Shown: positions 29,733 through 39,402, counted from the stretch's first letter. The stretch is DNA of 64,000 bases from Chloroflexota bacterium (GCA_018969295.1 JAGWYN010000003.1:62001-126000), one strand, 5' to 3'. Numbers and translations: made by a program. The notes: generated by a model from the letters alone, not told the origin.

Positions 29733-31340
29733 ATGCGCCATCGGCCGTCTGCCCGCTTTCTCCGCTTTGCGCTGCTTCTGGTCGCACTGCTCTCCCTCTT
29801 TCCCCTTTACAGCAATTACAAACAGGCGGCTGCCCCCATCCCCCCAGGGGTCCTGCTGGCCGGTGTCGACGTGAGCGGGCTGAAAACCGTCGAGGAAATT
29901 CGCGCGCATATGGACCCGATCTACCACGAACTGATCGGGGTACGCTATCAGAACTACCTCTTTATGCTCGACCCCGACGACTTTGCCTTTCGGGTCGATT
30001 TTGACCAGATGGTTGCCGACGCAGGGCGCTATCTGGAAGGGTGGGAGTTTGTCGACATTGCCGTGCGCGAGGCGATCGGGCTTCCCCAGCAGGTGCGCAC
30101 CGTGGCGGCGCGCTATACAGTCGACGAAGCAGGGCTGCGGGCATGGCTGGAAGAGCGTGCCGCTCAGCTCAACAGCAGCCCGGTTGCGGCGCGTGTGGTC
30201 GAAAGCGTCCCGGCGACGCCCTCTGCCAATTTCCCAGCCACCGTGCCCAGGCCCAGGAACGGGCTGGTATGGGAGCCCGGTCGCCCGGGCTACGCGATCG
30301 ACGTCGAAGCCAGCCTGCAGCAGCTCCTTGCAGGGTTGACCAGCCACGATGCACGCGAGGTCACCCTGGTCGCACGCCAGCTGCCCCCCCCGGTCCCCCA
30401 AATGAGCGATCTGGAGCCTGAACTGCTCCGCCTGCTGGACGAGTATCCGGCCTTTACGGCGGTGAGTGTCTTCGACCTCCAGCAGGAGCAGCGTGCCCGT
30501 GCGGACGGCGACGCTGCATTCTCGGCGATGGCAACCCTGCGGATCGCACTGGCGATTGCCGTGCTGGAAAAACTGCCCGGCGGCATTGCCCGCGAAGACC
30601 CTGAAGCGATGCAGGTGGGCACCTGGCTGGATCTGGCGTTGGGCAAGGATGCCGACGAACCTGCCAATCTGGCGCTGGCGTGGCTGGGCGACGGCAGCAT
30701 AGCCACCGGGGCACAACGGCTGACGGCCTTTCTGCGCACGCTGGGGCTGGAGAACTCGTTTCTCCAAGGAGCCTTCGGCGGCACGGCCCAATCTCCACAG
30801 GTGACCCCTTCCAACCAACGGGAGCGGCCCAACACCCGGCCAGATGCCAACATGCAGACCACGGCCGACGACATGGCGACGCTGCTGGCGGCCCTCTATC
30901 GCTGCAGCCAGGGCAGTGGGCTGCTGCTCGAACGCTTTCCAGAGACACTCAACGCTGAAAAATGCACCACGCTGCTCTTTTACATGACCCACAACCCGCT
31001 GCGCAGCGCAGTCTGGCGCGGCTTGCCCGAATGGGACGATCGTTGGGTCGTCCACCGCCACGGCCTTTCCTTTGCCCAACAGGGGGAGGTCGCGCTGATC
31101 TGGGGACCTGCCGGCCCCTATGTGCTCAGCGTCTTTGTCTACAACCCCGGCCTGGTCGGATGGGAAGTCGCCAACCAGGCGGTGGCGGATCTCAGCCGGG
31201 TCGTCTGGGAGTTCTTTGCCTTTCAACGGGCGCAGGGGGGAGCTGCCGCCGCTCCCCCGCTCGAACTTTCCCCACCGCCCGGCTATACCCCTGCCGCCAG
31301 CCCCTACCCGCCCTCCGCCGCCAATCCCACCGGACGCTGA
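29733..31340 (+). CDS. Membrane-anchored beta-lactamase-fold protein with VanW/YoaR-like N-terminal domain, probably non-catalytic
   Basis: A 535-aa protein with an N-terminal signal anchor (about residues 10-27). The following GVLLAGVDVSGLKTVEE segment resembles the peptidoglycan-binding domain seen beside VanW/YoaR domains. Residues about 240-500 resemble the class A beta-lactamase-like domain (a FSAMATLRIALAI helix after VSVFDLQQEQ). The S-x-x-K catalytic motif is replaced by ATLR at 267-270, so the serine and lysine are gone. A Pro-rich tail ends the protein. It likely binds cell-wall material rather than hydrolysing it. It begins 15 bp after guaA. Confidence 0.68.
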   Translation: MRHRPSARFLRFALLLVALLSLFPLYSNYKQAAAPIPPGVLLAGVDVSGLKTVEEIRAHMDPIYHELIGVRYQNYLFMLDPDDFAFRVDFDQMVADAGRYLEGWEFVDIAVREAIGLPQQVRTVAARYTVDEAGLRAWLEERAAQLNSSPVAARVVESVPATPSANFPATVPRPRNGLVWEPGRPGYAIDVEASLQQLLAGLTSHDAREVTLVARQLPPPVPQMSDLEPELLRLLDEYPAFTAVSVFDLQQEQRARADGDAAFSAMATLRIALAIAVLEKLPGGIAREDPEAMQVGTWLDLALGKDADEPANLALAWLGDGSIATGAQRLTAFLRTLGLENSFLQGAFGGTAQSPQVTPSNQRERPNTRPDANMQTTADDMATLLAALYRCSQGSGLLLERFPETLNAEKCTTLLFYMTHNPLRSAVWRGLPEWDDRWVVHRHGLSFAQQGEVALIWGPAGPYVLSVFVYNPGLVGWEVANQAVADLSRVVWEFFAFQRAQGGAAAAPPLELSPPPGYTPAASPYPPSAANPTGR

Positions 31341-31575
31341 CCCAACGCACAGACCGGTTCTCTCCCACTGGCCAGGTTCCCCCACCCTTTCGGTCTGATA
31401 CCCTTAAACCGCCACAGAAGGATGTCGACCCTGCTTCCTGTCCATTTGCAATCTAGGACATCCTGTCGCATGATTCTTGTATGGCTGCAGAATTCAAGGA
31501 CGGTATCCGTGATCGAAGGGGCGGTTCTTTGGTCTCGAAGAGCAACCTTGCGTCAACATACCAAAGGAATCCATC
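31341..31575. other. Gap with no recognised gene, upstream of an ATPase remnant
   Basis: About 235 bp more A/T-rich than neighbouring genes. A 38-codon frame from ATG 31481 runs past the start of the ATPase remnant and ends at 31597, but it has no recognisable similarity or convincing Shine-Dalgarno site. No hairpin, tRNA or repeat was seen. Together with the remnant it looks like a scar of a deleted accessory gene. Confidence 0.5.
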
Positions 31576-31755
31576 ATGCAAATTCATCTTCATCGTTTAG
31601 GTCCACTTCAACATGCAAAATTTACCCTCGGTGATTTGACCGTCATCTGCGGCAACAACAATACCGGAAAAACGTACGCTACCTATGCCTTGTTTGGCTT
31701 TTTGTCCTTTTGGCAAGATGCGTTTTCGATACCGATCCAGGCTCGCCAGCTGTAA
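31576..31755 (+). pseudogene. N-terminal remnant of a defence-like AAA ATPase
   Basis: A 59-codon frame starting MQIHLHRLGPLQHAKF continues GDLTVICGNNNTGKTYATYALFGFL. GNNNTGKT (27-33 region) is a complete Walker A, and the spacing from the N-terminus matches SMC/OLD-like AAA ATPases whose complete forms run for several hundred residues. The frame stops at TAA 31753-31755 and the gene is therefore a stub. Codon use is more A/T-rich than the neighbours. The next gene begins 11 bp later. I infer that the rest was deleted. Homologues in other genomes are often part of antiviral gene sets, but the family name cannot be fixed from 59 residues. Confidence 0.6.
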
Positions 31756-31766
31756 AGAGAGGAACG

Positions 31767-32387
31767 ATGAACTGGATCAACAGGCAGGTGGCGAGCGGAG
31801 CGGGTTGGCTGGCCATCGGGGGCGGTCTGCTCTGGATTGGGTATGCGGTAGCGTCGCTGTCAGGCGGGGATGCTGGCAGCGGCGCTTTGTTTTCGATGCC
31901 GGCCTTCAATTCGGCTGTGCTGGGCCGCATCAGCGGCGGCGGCGCACTTCTGCTGCTGGGTCTGGCAGTGGCAGGCACGGCAGCCCGCTACGGCTTGCCC
32001 AGCAATACGCCGGAGCCCTTTTACAGCACTGTCCCGAGCCGTTTCGGGGTGGCGATGGGCTGGGTCGGCGCGCTGGCTGGTCTGTTGGCTGGCCTGGCAG
32101 CCCTGCTGCACATCGAACCCGCCTATCACGCCATGCAGCTGTTCGGCGCTCTCCTCGTCCCCATCGGCGCCACGCTGGTCGCCATCGACGCCAACCGCCA
32201 CGAAACGACCTGCCCGATCGCAGCCCCTCTGTTTCTGGTCGGGGCGCTCGGCCTGGTGGGGCTTCTCGCCCAGGCCCTGATGCCTGCCGCCTCCTGGATG
32301 CAACCTGTCTATGCCGCCCTGGTTCTGGCGGTCGGGGGGTTTGTCTGGGTTCGTTTCGGCACGCTGCTCACGCTTCGCCGTCCCTGA
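31767..32387 (+). CDS. Six-helix membrane protein of unknown function
   Basis: A 206-aa protein with about six hydrophobic segments: near residues 10-31, 52-72, 89-110, 117-137, 149-169 and 174-195. They are short loops rich in Gly, Ala and Leu. No catalytic or transport motif is recognised. The ATG at 31767 has GAGAGGA just upstream; an in-frame ATG at 31710 lies inside the ATPase remnant and is not used. Its last 20 bases overlap the tail of the convergent membrane-protein gene. Confidence 0.7.
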   Translation: MNWINRQVASGAGWLAIGGGLLWIGYAVASLSGGDAGSGALFSMPAFNSAVLGRISGGGALLLLGLAVAGTAARYGLPSNTPEPFYSTVPSRFGVAMGWVGALAGLLAGLAALLHIEPAYHAMQLFGALLVPIGATLVAIDANRHETTCPIAAPLFLVGALGLVGLLAQALMPAASWMQPVYAALVLAVGGFVWVRFGTLLTLRRP

Positions 32388-33462
32388 GGTGCTGGGTCAA
32401 ATGCCAATGGTCGTAGGAGAGAGCAACCAGAAAGACGCCTAACTGGTAGAGCGCGCTGCTGATCGCCCCAAACTGGTCCAGGTAGAAGGTGAGCAGTGTG
32501 ACCGTCGACAGCGAGAAAACTGCGGCAAACTGAGCGGCGCGGGTGGCTGATTGCTCGCGTCGGACCAGCCAGAGCAGCAAAGAAGCCAGCGAGATCGCGC
32601 TGACCGCCCCTTCCAGCAGCAGACGCACGGACAGCCAGAGCATGGACTGGCCGCTCTGTTCCTCGGCTGCCGTGACCACCAGCCCCAACAGCCCCTGCGA
32701 ATTGACAGAAGGGTCGCCGATGGCGTAGATCAGCACCAGAATCCCTGCCAGGATGACAAAGCTGTTGACCAGCATCAACCCCATCAACAACAGACGGTGG
32801 CCGCGACGCCGAACACGCTGGAGCTGTCCAAGCACCCAGCGCTCACCACGCAACCACCAGCCTGGCTCGACGACCCTCAGCTGCTCTTCGTAGCGCGCCA
32901 GGTACCCTTCCAGCAGCTGGCTCAGTTCGACAAAGCGGGGGGTACGCGACTGGCGTGCGGTCGCCAGATGCTCCCGAACCTGCTCCAGCTCTTCTTGTTC
33001 CAATGCACCGTCGACAACCCCCTGCCAGCGTTCCAGCAGCCGGTAGAGTTCCCCGCGCCCGCTGATCGAACGCTGGCGCCGCACCCACAAAAAGAGCAGC
33101 ACACTCAGCAAAAAAAACGCATAGATAATCGGGGCAGCCGGGGGATAGAAATAGTCGTTGTCGTGCGTGATAAATTTGCCCACTTCGTCGATGAACAGGC
33201 CGATACCGGCACCGCTCAAGATCGCACTCCAAGTCAGCGCCCAGCGATTGGAAAAGACCAGGGGCAGCAGCGCTGCCGCGTAGAGCAGCAACCCTCCCCA
33301 CAACATATGGGCAATGTGCAGATTCTCACCGCCGATCTGCGGATAGTTGGCCCATTCGAGATAGACGCGTGTGACGATCACCGACCCGGCAAAGAAGATC
33401 AGCGTCAGCAACAGATACCGTTCGGCGCGCGCCCGTTTGACAGAAGCCAGCTGTCTTTTCAT
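32368..33462 (-). CDS. Multi-pass membrane protein of unknown function with central helical domain
   Basis: A 364-aa protein with two groups of four hydrophobic helices (roughly residues 17-36, 49-71, 80-100, 112-130, then 228-250, 273-296, 300-318, 330-355). They are separated by a charged, helix-forming region of about 90 residues. No family recognised. The ATG at 33462 has GGGAG seven bases upstream; a GTG one codon earlier is possible. The four-plus-four plan with an internal linker suggests a duplicated membrane module. Confidence 0.7.
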   Translation of the reverse strand: MKRQLASVKRARAERYLLLTLIFFAGSVIVTRVYLEWANYPQIGGENLHIAHMLWGGLLLYAAALLPLVFSNRWALTWSAILSGAGIGLFIDEVGKFITHDNDYFYPPAAPIIYAFFLLSVLLFLWVRRQRSISGRGELYRLLERWQGVVDGALEQEELEQVREHLATARQSRTPRFVELSQLLEGYLARYEEQLRVVEPGWWLRGERWVLGQLQRVRRRGHRLLLMGLMLVNSFVILAGILVLIYAIGDPSVNSQGLLGLVVTAAEEQSGQSMLWLSVRLLLEGAVSAISLASLLLWLVRREQSATRAAQFAAVFSLSTVTLLTFYLDQFGAISSALYQLGVFLVALSYDHWHLTQHLRDGEA

Positions 33463-33499
33463 CACAATACTCCCTGTTTGTCCACAGATCGATGTTGGA

Positions 33500-34864
33500 T
33501 CAGCCTAGCCGCTCGCACAGCCAGGCAACCAGCTCCCCCTGCGGCACTTCGACCTGTTCGCCGCTGACCAGGTCTCTGACAGCCACAACCCCTGCCGACA
33601 GCTCGCGCGGGCTGACCAGAGCCGCGTACCGGATTTTGCGGTCGTCGGCATATTTGAACTGCTTGCCGTAGCGGTCGATCTGCGGGTAGAGATCCACCCG
33701 CAGCCCAGCCTTGCGCAGCTGGTGTGCCAGTGCCAGGCTGGCTGCTGCAGTCTTCTCGTCGAACTGGGTCACCAACAGCTGCGGCTGGGTATCCAGACGC
33801 GCAGGAAACATCCCATGTTCTTCCATCATCAAGATCACCCGCTCCAACCCAAGGCTGAAACCGCAGGCGGGGATCGACTGGCCACTGAACATGCCGATCA
33901 GGCCATCGTAGCGCCCGCCGCCGCCGCCAGAGCCGCTGAAGCCCGGGAACTCGATTTCAAAGATCGGGCCGGTGTAATAGCTGAGCCCGCGCGCCAGGTA
34001 GGGGTCCACACGCAGGTGTGGGGCCGCAGGTCCCTGCGCACTCAGCGCAACCACGGCGCGCAGGTCAGCCACGCCTTGACTGCCCAGCGCCGATTCTTTG
34101 AGCACCTCTTCCAGCCAGTCCAGCAGCCCCTGGTCTGGGGCAGCAGAAAGGGTGCCCAACAGACGTTCGGCTGTCTCTGCGGCAATCCCGCGTGCTGCCA
34201 GCTCTTTGCGGACCCCATCCATGCCAATTTTGTCGAGCTTGTCGATAGCCACCAAGGCTGCGCCTTCGCTGGCCGGTGGCACCCCGGCGATTTCCATCAA
34301 CCCGTGCAAGATCAGGCGGTGGTTGAGGCGAATCTGGAAACCTTCGCGCCCGACAAAACCCAGTTCTTGCAGGACTTCGGCGCCAGCAGCCAGCACTTCT
34401 GCCTCGACCGTCGGGCTCGTCGAACCGACAATGTCGACGTCGCACTGATAGAACTCTCGATAGCGCCCCTTGGCAGGGCGGTCCGCCCGATAGACCGGTT
34501 GGATCTGATAGCGCTTGAAAAAGCGAGGCAGCTTGCTGCCGTATTCGGCGACCACCCGGGCCAGAGGCACCGTCAGGTCATAGCGCAGCCCTGCATCGCT
34601 GACCCCATTTTCTGTCGGCGTCCGCGCCAGTGCCTCTTCCAGTTTCTCGCCGCGCTTGAGCACACGAAAGATCAGCTGGTCACCTTCGTCCCCGTACTTG
34701 CCCAGCAGCGTGCTCAGCCGCTCCAGGGTCGGTGTCTCCAACGGCTCAAAGCCGTAGCGTTGGTAGACCCGCCGGATGGTATTGACGACGTAATCGCGCC
34801 GCAATACATCCAACGGCAAAAAATCGCGCATGCCGCTCAGCGGCTCGGTATTGACTCGGCTCAT
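33500..34864 (-). CDS. hisS: Histidyl-tRNA synthetase
   Basis: A 454-aa class II aminoacyl-tRNA synthetase charging tRNA(His). Visible elements are the motif 1 region (SGMRDFLPLDVLRRDYV), the motif 2 region with FKRYQIQPVYRADRPAKGRYREFYQCD, the histidine-specific segment LARGLSYYTGPIFEI, and motif 3 with GFSLGLERV. The C-terminal anticodon-binding domain follows from about residue 365. The ATG at 34864 has GGAGGG six bases upstream. Standard length. Confidence 0.97.
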   Translation of the reverse strand: MSRVNTEPLSGMRDFLPLDVLRRDYVVNTIRRVYQRYGFEPLETPTLERLSTLLGKYGDEGDQLIFRVLKRGEKLEEALARTPTENGVSDAGLRYDLTVPLARVVAEYGSKLPRFFKRYQIQPVYRADRPAKGRYREFYQCDVDIVGSTSPTVEAEVLAAGAEVLQELGFVGREGFQIRLNHRLILHGLMEIAGVPPASEGAALVAIDKLDKIGMDGVRKELAARGIAAETAERLLGTLSAAPDQGLLDWLEEVLKESALGSQGVADLRAVVALSAQGPAAPHLRVDPYLARGLSYYTGPIFEIEFPGFSGSGGGGGRYDGLIGMFSGQSIPACGFSLGLERVILMMEEHGMFPARLDTQPQLLVTQFDEKTAAASLALAHQLRKAGLRVDLYPQIDRYGKQFKYADDRKIRYAALVSPRELSAGVVAVRDLVSGEQVEVPQGELVAWLCERLG

Positions 34865-34925
34865 CGAATCCCTCCAACAAGATGGCCCCACCTTCCGCCA
34901 TGGGGTTGTGTACAAGGTCTCCCAT

Positions 34926-36038
34926 TCACGCTGCCAGCACCTCCTCTGGCTTGGTGTAGGGCAGCGCAAACGATTCAGCAACCCCCTGGCAGGTGAGATA
35001 TCCCTGGTAGGTGTTCAGCCCATGCAACAGGGTCTGTTGCTGGCGCACGGCGTTCAAACCTGCACCGGCGATCTGCAGCACGTAGGGCAGGGTCTGGTTG
35101 TTGAGCGCGAACGTGCTGGTGCGCGGCACCGCACCGGGCATGTTGGCCACACAGTAATGCAACACGCCGTCGACCCGATAGGTCGGGTTGCTGTGTGTCG
35201 TCGGCCGTGTGGTCTCGATACAGCCCCCCTGGTCGACAGCCACATCGACGATCACCGCCCCTTCGCGCATTCGGCCGATCAGGCTGCGTGTGACCAGATG
35301 GGGCGCACGCCCTCCTGGAATCAACACAGCCCCAATCACCAGATCGGCGTCGAGCACGATCTCTTCGATATTGTATTCGTTGCTGGTGCGTGTTCGCAGC
35401 AGCCCACCGTACAGGTCATCCAAATAGGTCAGCCGGTCATGGTGGATCTCCAGCACGGTCACATGTGCGCCCATCCCGACCGCGATCTTGGCGGCGTTGC
35501 TGCCGACCGTGCCTCCGCCCAGCACCGCCACATTGGCGGGTGCCACACCAGGCACTCCCCCCATCAAAATGCCGCGCCCGCCTTGTGGTTTTTCCAAATA
35601 GAAGGCACCGACCTGGGTTGCCATTCGCCCGGCCACCTCGCTCATCGGCTGGAGCAGCGGCAGCTTGCCATCGGCGGTCTGGACTGTCTCGTAGGCGATC
35701 GCCGTCACTTTGCGATCCAACAATACCTGAGTCAGCCGGCGGTCAGCGGCCAGATGCAGGTAGGTGAAGAGAATCAAGTCAGGCCTCAAACAGCGGTATT
35801 CTGACTCGACCGGCTCTTTGACCTTGACCACCAGGTCTGCCGACCAGACGGTCACAGCTTCGGTCTCGATCTCGGCGCCGGCGGCCAGATATTCCTGGTC
35901 TGGGATGGCGCTGCCCAAACCTGCTCCGCTCTGCACCAGCACCCGGTGGCCACGCCGGGTCAACGCGCGTACCGCGCCGGCTGTCAACCCGACCCGGCTT
36001 TCGTTGTCTTTGATCTCTTTGGGCACGCCAATCAGCAT
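34926..36038 (-). CDS. ald: Alanine dehydrogenase
   Basis: Reversible NAD-dependent conversion of alanine to pyruvate and ammonium. The 370-aa protein begins MLIGVPKEIKDNESRVGL, and has KVKEP (substrate-binding lysine), a Rossmann motif VLGGGTVGSNAAKIA and VDVAVDQGGCIET, all typical of alanine dehydrogenases. A strong AAAGGAG lies before the ATG at 36038. Just upstream of hisS on the same strand (61-bp gap between the end of ald and the hisS start). Confidence 0.96.
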   Translation of the reverse strand: MLIGVPKEIKDNESRVGLTAGAVRALTRRGHRVLVQSGAGLGSAIPDQEYLAAGAEIETEAVTVWSADLVVKVKEPVESEYRCLRPDLILFTYLHLAADRRLTQVLLDRKVTAIAYETVQTADGKLPLLQPMSEVAGRMATQVGAFYLEKPQGGRGILMGGVPGVAPANVAVLGGGTVGSNAAKIAVGMGAHVTVLEIHHDRLTYLDDLYGGLLRTRTSNEYNIEEIVLDADLVIGAVLIPGGRAPHLVTRSLIGRMREGAVIVDVAVDQGGCIETTRPTTHSNPTYRVDGVLHYCVANMPGAVPRTSTFALNNQTLPYVLQIAGAGLNAVRQQQTLLHGLNTYQGYLTCQGVAESFALPYTKPEEVLAA

Positions 36039-36228
36039 GGGATCTCCTTTGCCGATACTTCTGGGGGGGAGGATGGCTTTGCCTGCTGGCTCTCCTCCAT
36101 CCCCTGTTTCAGACAGTGTATCAGCGATGCGACGACTCTGCCAAGCCTGCTGCAAGTACAGATGGCTCCAGCGCTGCATGGCTGGCATCGGCTTTGCCAA
36201 AGTGGCCAATTGCATCGAAAATGAAGCC

Positions 36229-38046
36229 ATGAGAGCAGAAACGAATCCTCTTTCCACCCCAACCGTCCCAGGTTGGACCTCCTTTGTGAAGCGGACGCTC
36301 GTCTGGCTGGCCCAGATCGTGCAGCGGCTGTTTTGTGCGGCCGCCAATCTGCGACGCCGTCTGTTTTCTCGCCAGCTGCCCGACTATGTGGTCCTGACCC
36401 TCGACGGCCCCCTGCAGGAACGCGACCCTGAACAGCCCTGGTACTATGGATGGGTGCCGGGCTACCGGCAGCCCCAGAGTCTCGAGGGGCTGCACCATGC
36501 GCTGGAGCGGATCGCCGACGACCCCAGCGTTCGGGGGGTGTTGCTGCTCTTCAAAGGCGTCACGCTGAGCTTGGCCCAGGCACAGAGTCTGGCAACCCTC
36601 TTTGAACGTTTCCGGCAGCGCTCCAGGAAACACGCACACCGCACCCCTGCCCAGCGGATAGTCGTCCTGGTTGAAACGTGTTCCCCCAGTGCGCTGGTGG
36701 CGGCCAGCACAGCGGACCAGCTCTATCTGGTGCCGCAGGGCGAGTGGGATCTGGTCGGGCTTCGGGTGGCCCCTCTTTTTGTCAAAGAGACGCTGGCCCG
36801 GCTGGGAATTGAGATGCAGGTTGTGCGGGTCGCTCCGTGGAAAACTGCTGCGGACTCTTTGTTGTTCGAGGGACTGACCGCCGAAGCACGTGCCCAGTCT
36901 GAATGGCTTCTGGACAGCCTGTACCAGGAGATCGTCGAGCAGATCAGTCAGGGGCGTCGGCTGCCCGCCCACGTGGTGCAGGAATGGATCGACCGTGCGC
37001 CGTTGACAGCCTCCGAGGCACTGGCCGCCGGCCTGGTCGACGCGCTGGCCTACGAAGACGAATTGCCGCTGCTGCTCGGCAGCCCGGAGAGCCCGGCGCG
37101 ACTCAAACCGTACCGCCGCATCCAGCAGCTGCTCTATCGTTTCCCGCAGCCACCCGCTGCTGGGGCCATCGGGGTGCTCTCACTGACCGGCTCCATCCTG
37201 ACCGGGGAGAGCCGCTCGTTTCCTGTGGCGCTGCCCATCCTCGGTGAACAGACTCTGGGCAGCACGACTGCCCAGCAGCTGGTGCGGGCAGCTCGCCAGG
37301 AGAGCCGACTGGCAGCGGTGATTGTCCACGTCGATTCTCCGGGCGGCTCTGCGCTGGCCAGCGACCTGATCTGGCGCGAACTCGCTCTGCTCAACACCGA
37401 AAAACCGGTCATCGTTTATATGGGGGATGTGGCCGCCAGCGGCGGTTACTACCTGGCTGTGGCAGGCCGCAAAATCGTCGCCCAGCGCACCACGTTGACC
37501 GGCAGCATCGGCGTGATCGCGGCCAAAGCCAACCTGAGCGACGCCTTTGCTCGGTTTGGTGCCCGTCGCGACGAGGTGCGGCGGGGAACCCATGCCGGTA
37601 TTTACGGCGACACCACTGCCTGGCAAGGCGACTTGTTGGAACGGATCGAACAGAGCGTCCACCATACGTACACAACCTTCCAGGCCCGGGTGCTTGCCGG
37701 CCGACAGCTCTCCCCCGACCAGCTCTCGCTGCTGGCTGGGGGGCGGGTCTGGACAGGGGCGCAGGCGTTGCAGCATGGGCTGGTCGACGCGCTGGGTGAT
37801 TTCACAGAGGCAGTGGCGGTTGCCATCTCAGAAGCCGGGCTGCCTGCCGGCAGCCGCTGTGACCTGATCCCAATCTCCCTTCCTTCCCGCTGGCAGCCGC
37901 CGCAGCCGGCAGCGGGGCTGGGAGGGCCGTTGGGTCGGCAAACCGCCGATCTGGCCACCTTTCTTTTGGATGGAGAGCTCGTCAGACTGCTCGAACGCGA
38001 ACAGCTCTGGTTGCTGGCCCCGTCTCGCATCACGCTCGGATTGTGA
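36229..38046 (+). CDS. sppA: Signal peptide peptidase SppA, 67K type
   Basis: A membrane-associated serine protease that clears signal-peptide remnants. The 605-aa protein has two S49 domains. The Ser/Lys dyad can be read as Lys205 (APWKTAAD) in the N-terminal domain and Ser404 (DVAASGGYY) in the C-terminal one, as in the long E. coli-type enzyme. No obvious single TM helix; an amphipathic, Arg-rich N-terminus may attach it to the membrane. ATG 36229 is the best start by homology. The site upstream is weak, so an earlier in-frame ATG (36178) is possible. Divergent from ald. Confidence 0.92.
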   Translation: MRAETNPLSTPTVPGWTSFVKRTLVWLAQIVQRLFCAAANLRRRLFSRQLPDYVVLTLDGPLQERDPEQPWYYGWVPGYRQPQSLEGLHHALERIADDPSVRGVLLLFKGVTLSLAQAQSLATLFERFRQRSRKHAHRTPAQRIVVLVETCSPSALVAASTADQLYLVPQGEWDLVGLRVAPLFVKETLARLGIEMQVVRVAPWKTAADSLLFEGLTAEARAQSEWLLDSLYQEIVEQISQGRRLPAHVVQEWIDRAPLTASEALAAGLVDALAYEDELPLLLGSPESPARLKPYRRIQQLLYRFPQPPAAGAIGVLSLTGSILTGESRSFPVALPILGEQTLGSTTAQQLVRAARQESRLAAVIVHVDSPGGSALASDLIWRELALLNTEKPVIVYMGDVAASGGYYLAVAGRKIVAQRTTLTGSIGVIAAKANLSDAFARFGARRDEVRRGTHAGIYGDTTAWQGDLLERIEQSVHHTYTTFQARVLAGRQLSPDQLSLLAGGRVWTGAQALQHGLVDALGDFTEAVAVAISEAGLPAGSRCDLIPISLPSRWQPPQPAAGLGGPLGRQTADLATFLLDGELVRLLEREQLWLLAPSRITLGL

Positions 38047-38137
38047 AACGGGGCCAGGGTCAAAACCCGGCAAAGACCGAGCCCGTTCTGTTGCTCTTGT
38101 ATTTGGGTCGCACAAATCCGCAAAGGAGAAACCAGCC

Positions 38138-39379
38138 ATGCTCGACCTCTCTGCAGTACGCCAGCAATTTCCTGCGTTCGCCGAACGGTATGAAGGGGCG
38201 CCGGCCGTTTTTTTCGACAACCCTGGCGGTACCCAGGTGCATGCATCGGTGGTCAAAGCCATGACTGACTATCTGACCCGGTGCAACGCCAACACGCACG
38301 GTGTCTTCGCCACCAGCCGGCTGAGCGATGCGCGGATTGACGCAGCGCGCGCGGCCGCCGCCGACCTGCTGGGAGCAACGGCTGAAGAGATTGTCTTCGG
38401 CAACAACATGACTTCGCTGACCTTTATGCTCAGCCGTTCGCTGGCCGCCGAGTTTGGCCCAGACGACGAGATCGTTGTGACGCGCCTGGACCACGACGCC
38501 AATGTCTGGCCTTGGGTGATGATGGCCGAAGACACCGGAGCCCGCGTGCGCTGGGCAGAGGTCGATCTGGAGAGCTGCACGCTGGACATGGCCCATCTGC
38601 AGTCGCTGATCAACGAGCGAACACGCCTGGTCGCTGTCGGCTACGCCAGCAATGCGGTCGGCACCCTCAACGATGTCCGCACGATCATCGGCTGGGCCAA
38701 AGCAGCAGGCGCCTACTCTTTCATCGACGCCGTCCAGTATGCCCCGCATGGCCTGATCGATGTCCAGGCGCTGGACTGTGATTTTCTTGCTTGCAGCGCG
38801 TACAAATTTTTTGGCCCCCATGTCGGGCTTCTCTACGGCAAGCGAGCCCATCTCGAACGCTTGCGCGCCTACCGGGTACGGCCAGCCGGCGACGAACTGC
38901 CCGGGAAATGGGAAACAGGCACCAAAAACCACGAAGGAATCGTGGGCACAGCTGCGGCGATCGACTACCTTGCCAGTCTCGGTGCCACCTATGGCACAGC
39001 CTTGCCCACCGACCCCCGGCGTCTCCGGCTGGCTGCCGCCTGGGAGGTGATCGGGGCCCACGAGTCCCAGCTGCTCGACCGTCTGATCACGGGGCTCAAG
39101 GCCATCCCCAAAGTCCGGATCTATGGGATCACCGACCGGGCCGACTGGCACCGGCGCATGGCGACCGTCTCCATCCGCAAGGAAGGGTTGACCCCCGGCG
39201 AACTGGCCAGCGTGCTGGCCAGCCAGAACATCTTTGTCTGGAACGGCAATTTCTATGCAGTCTCGATCAGCAACCAACTGGGGGTCGAACAAAGCGGGGG
39301 CATGGTCCGCATTGGCCTGGCTCACTACAACACCCTTGCCGAGGTAGACCGCTCTCTAGCCGTGATCGATCGCGCCTGA
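38138..39379 (+). CDS. Cysteine desulfurase-like PLP enzyme
   Basis: A 413-aa class V aminotransferase-fold protein. It begins with FFDNPGGTQVH, characteristic of the desulfurase-like VC1184 subfamily. The PLP lysine is in CSAYKFFGPHVGLL. The usual flexible loop cysteine of SufS/NifS is not apparent, so sulfur mobilisation is uncertain; the closest family members are labelled cysteine desulfurase-like without proof. AAAGGAG precedes the ATG at 38138. Convergent with the phosphoesterase gene. Confidence 0.85.
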   Translation: MLDLSAVRQQFPAFAERYEGAPAVFFDNPGGTQVHASVVKAMTDYLTRCNANTHGVFATSRLSDARIDAARAAAADLLGATAEEIVFGNNMTSLTFMLSRSLAAEFGPDDEIVVTRLDHDANVWPWVMMAEDTGARVRWAEVDLESCTLDMAHLQSLINERTRLVAVGYASNAVGTLNDVRTIIGWAKAAGAYSFIDAVQYAPHGLIDVQALDCDFLACSAYKFFGPHVGLLYGKRAHLERLRAYRVRPAGDELPGKWETGTKNHEGIVGTAAAIDYLASLGATYGTALPTDPRRLRLAAAWEVIGAHESQLLDRLITGLKAIPKVRIYGITDRADWHRRMATVSIRKEGLTPGELASVLASQNIFVWNGNFYAVSISNQLGVEQSGGMVRIGLAHYNTLAEVDRSLAVIDRA

Positions 39380-39402
39380 CCGCTCGGTGTATCGTCGCAG
39401 AG

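Noticed and set aside
27987..31385. Very long open frame (1132 codons) on the minus strand opposite guaA and the following gene
   Set aside because: It lies wholly antisense to two well-supported genes, has low-complexity composition typical of antisense frames in GC-rich DNA, and no recognisable domain.
31481..31597. 38-codon frame before the ATPase remnant
   Set aside because: No Shine-Dalgarno site, no recognisable sequence, and it overlaps the remnant in another frame.
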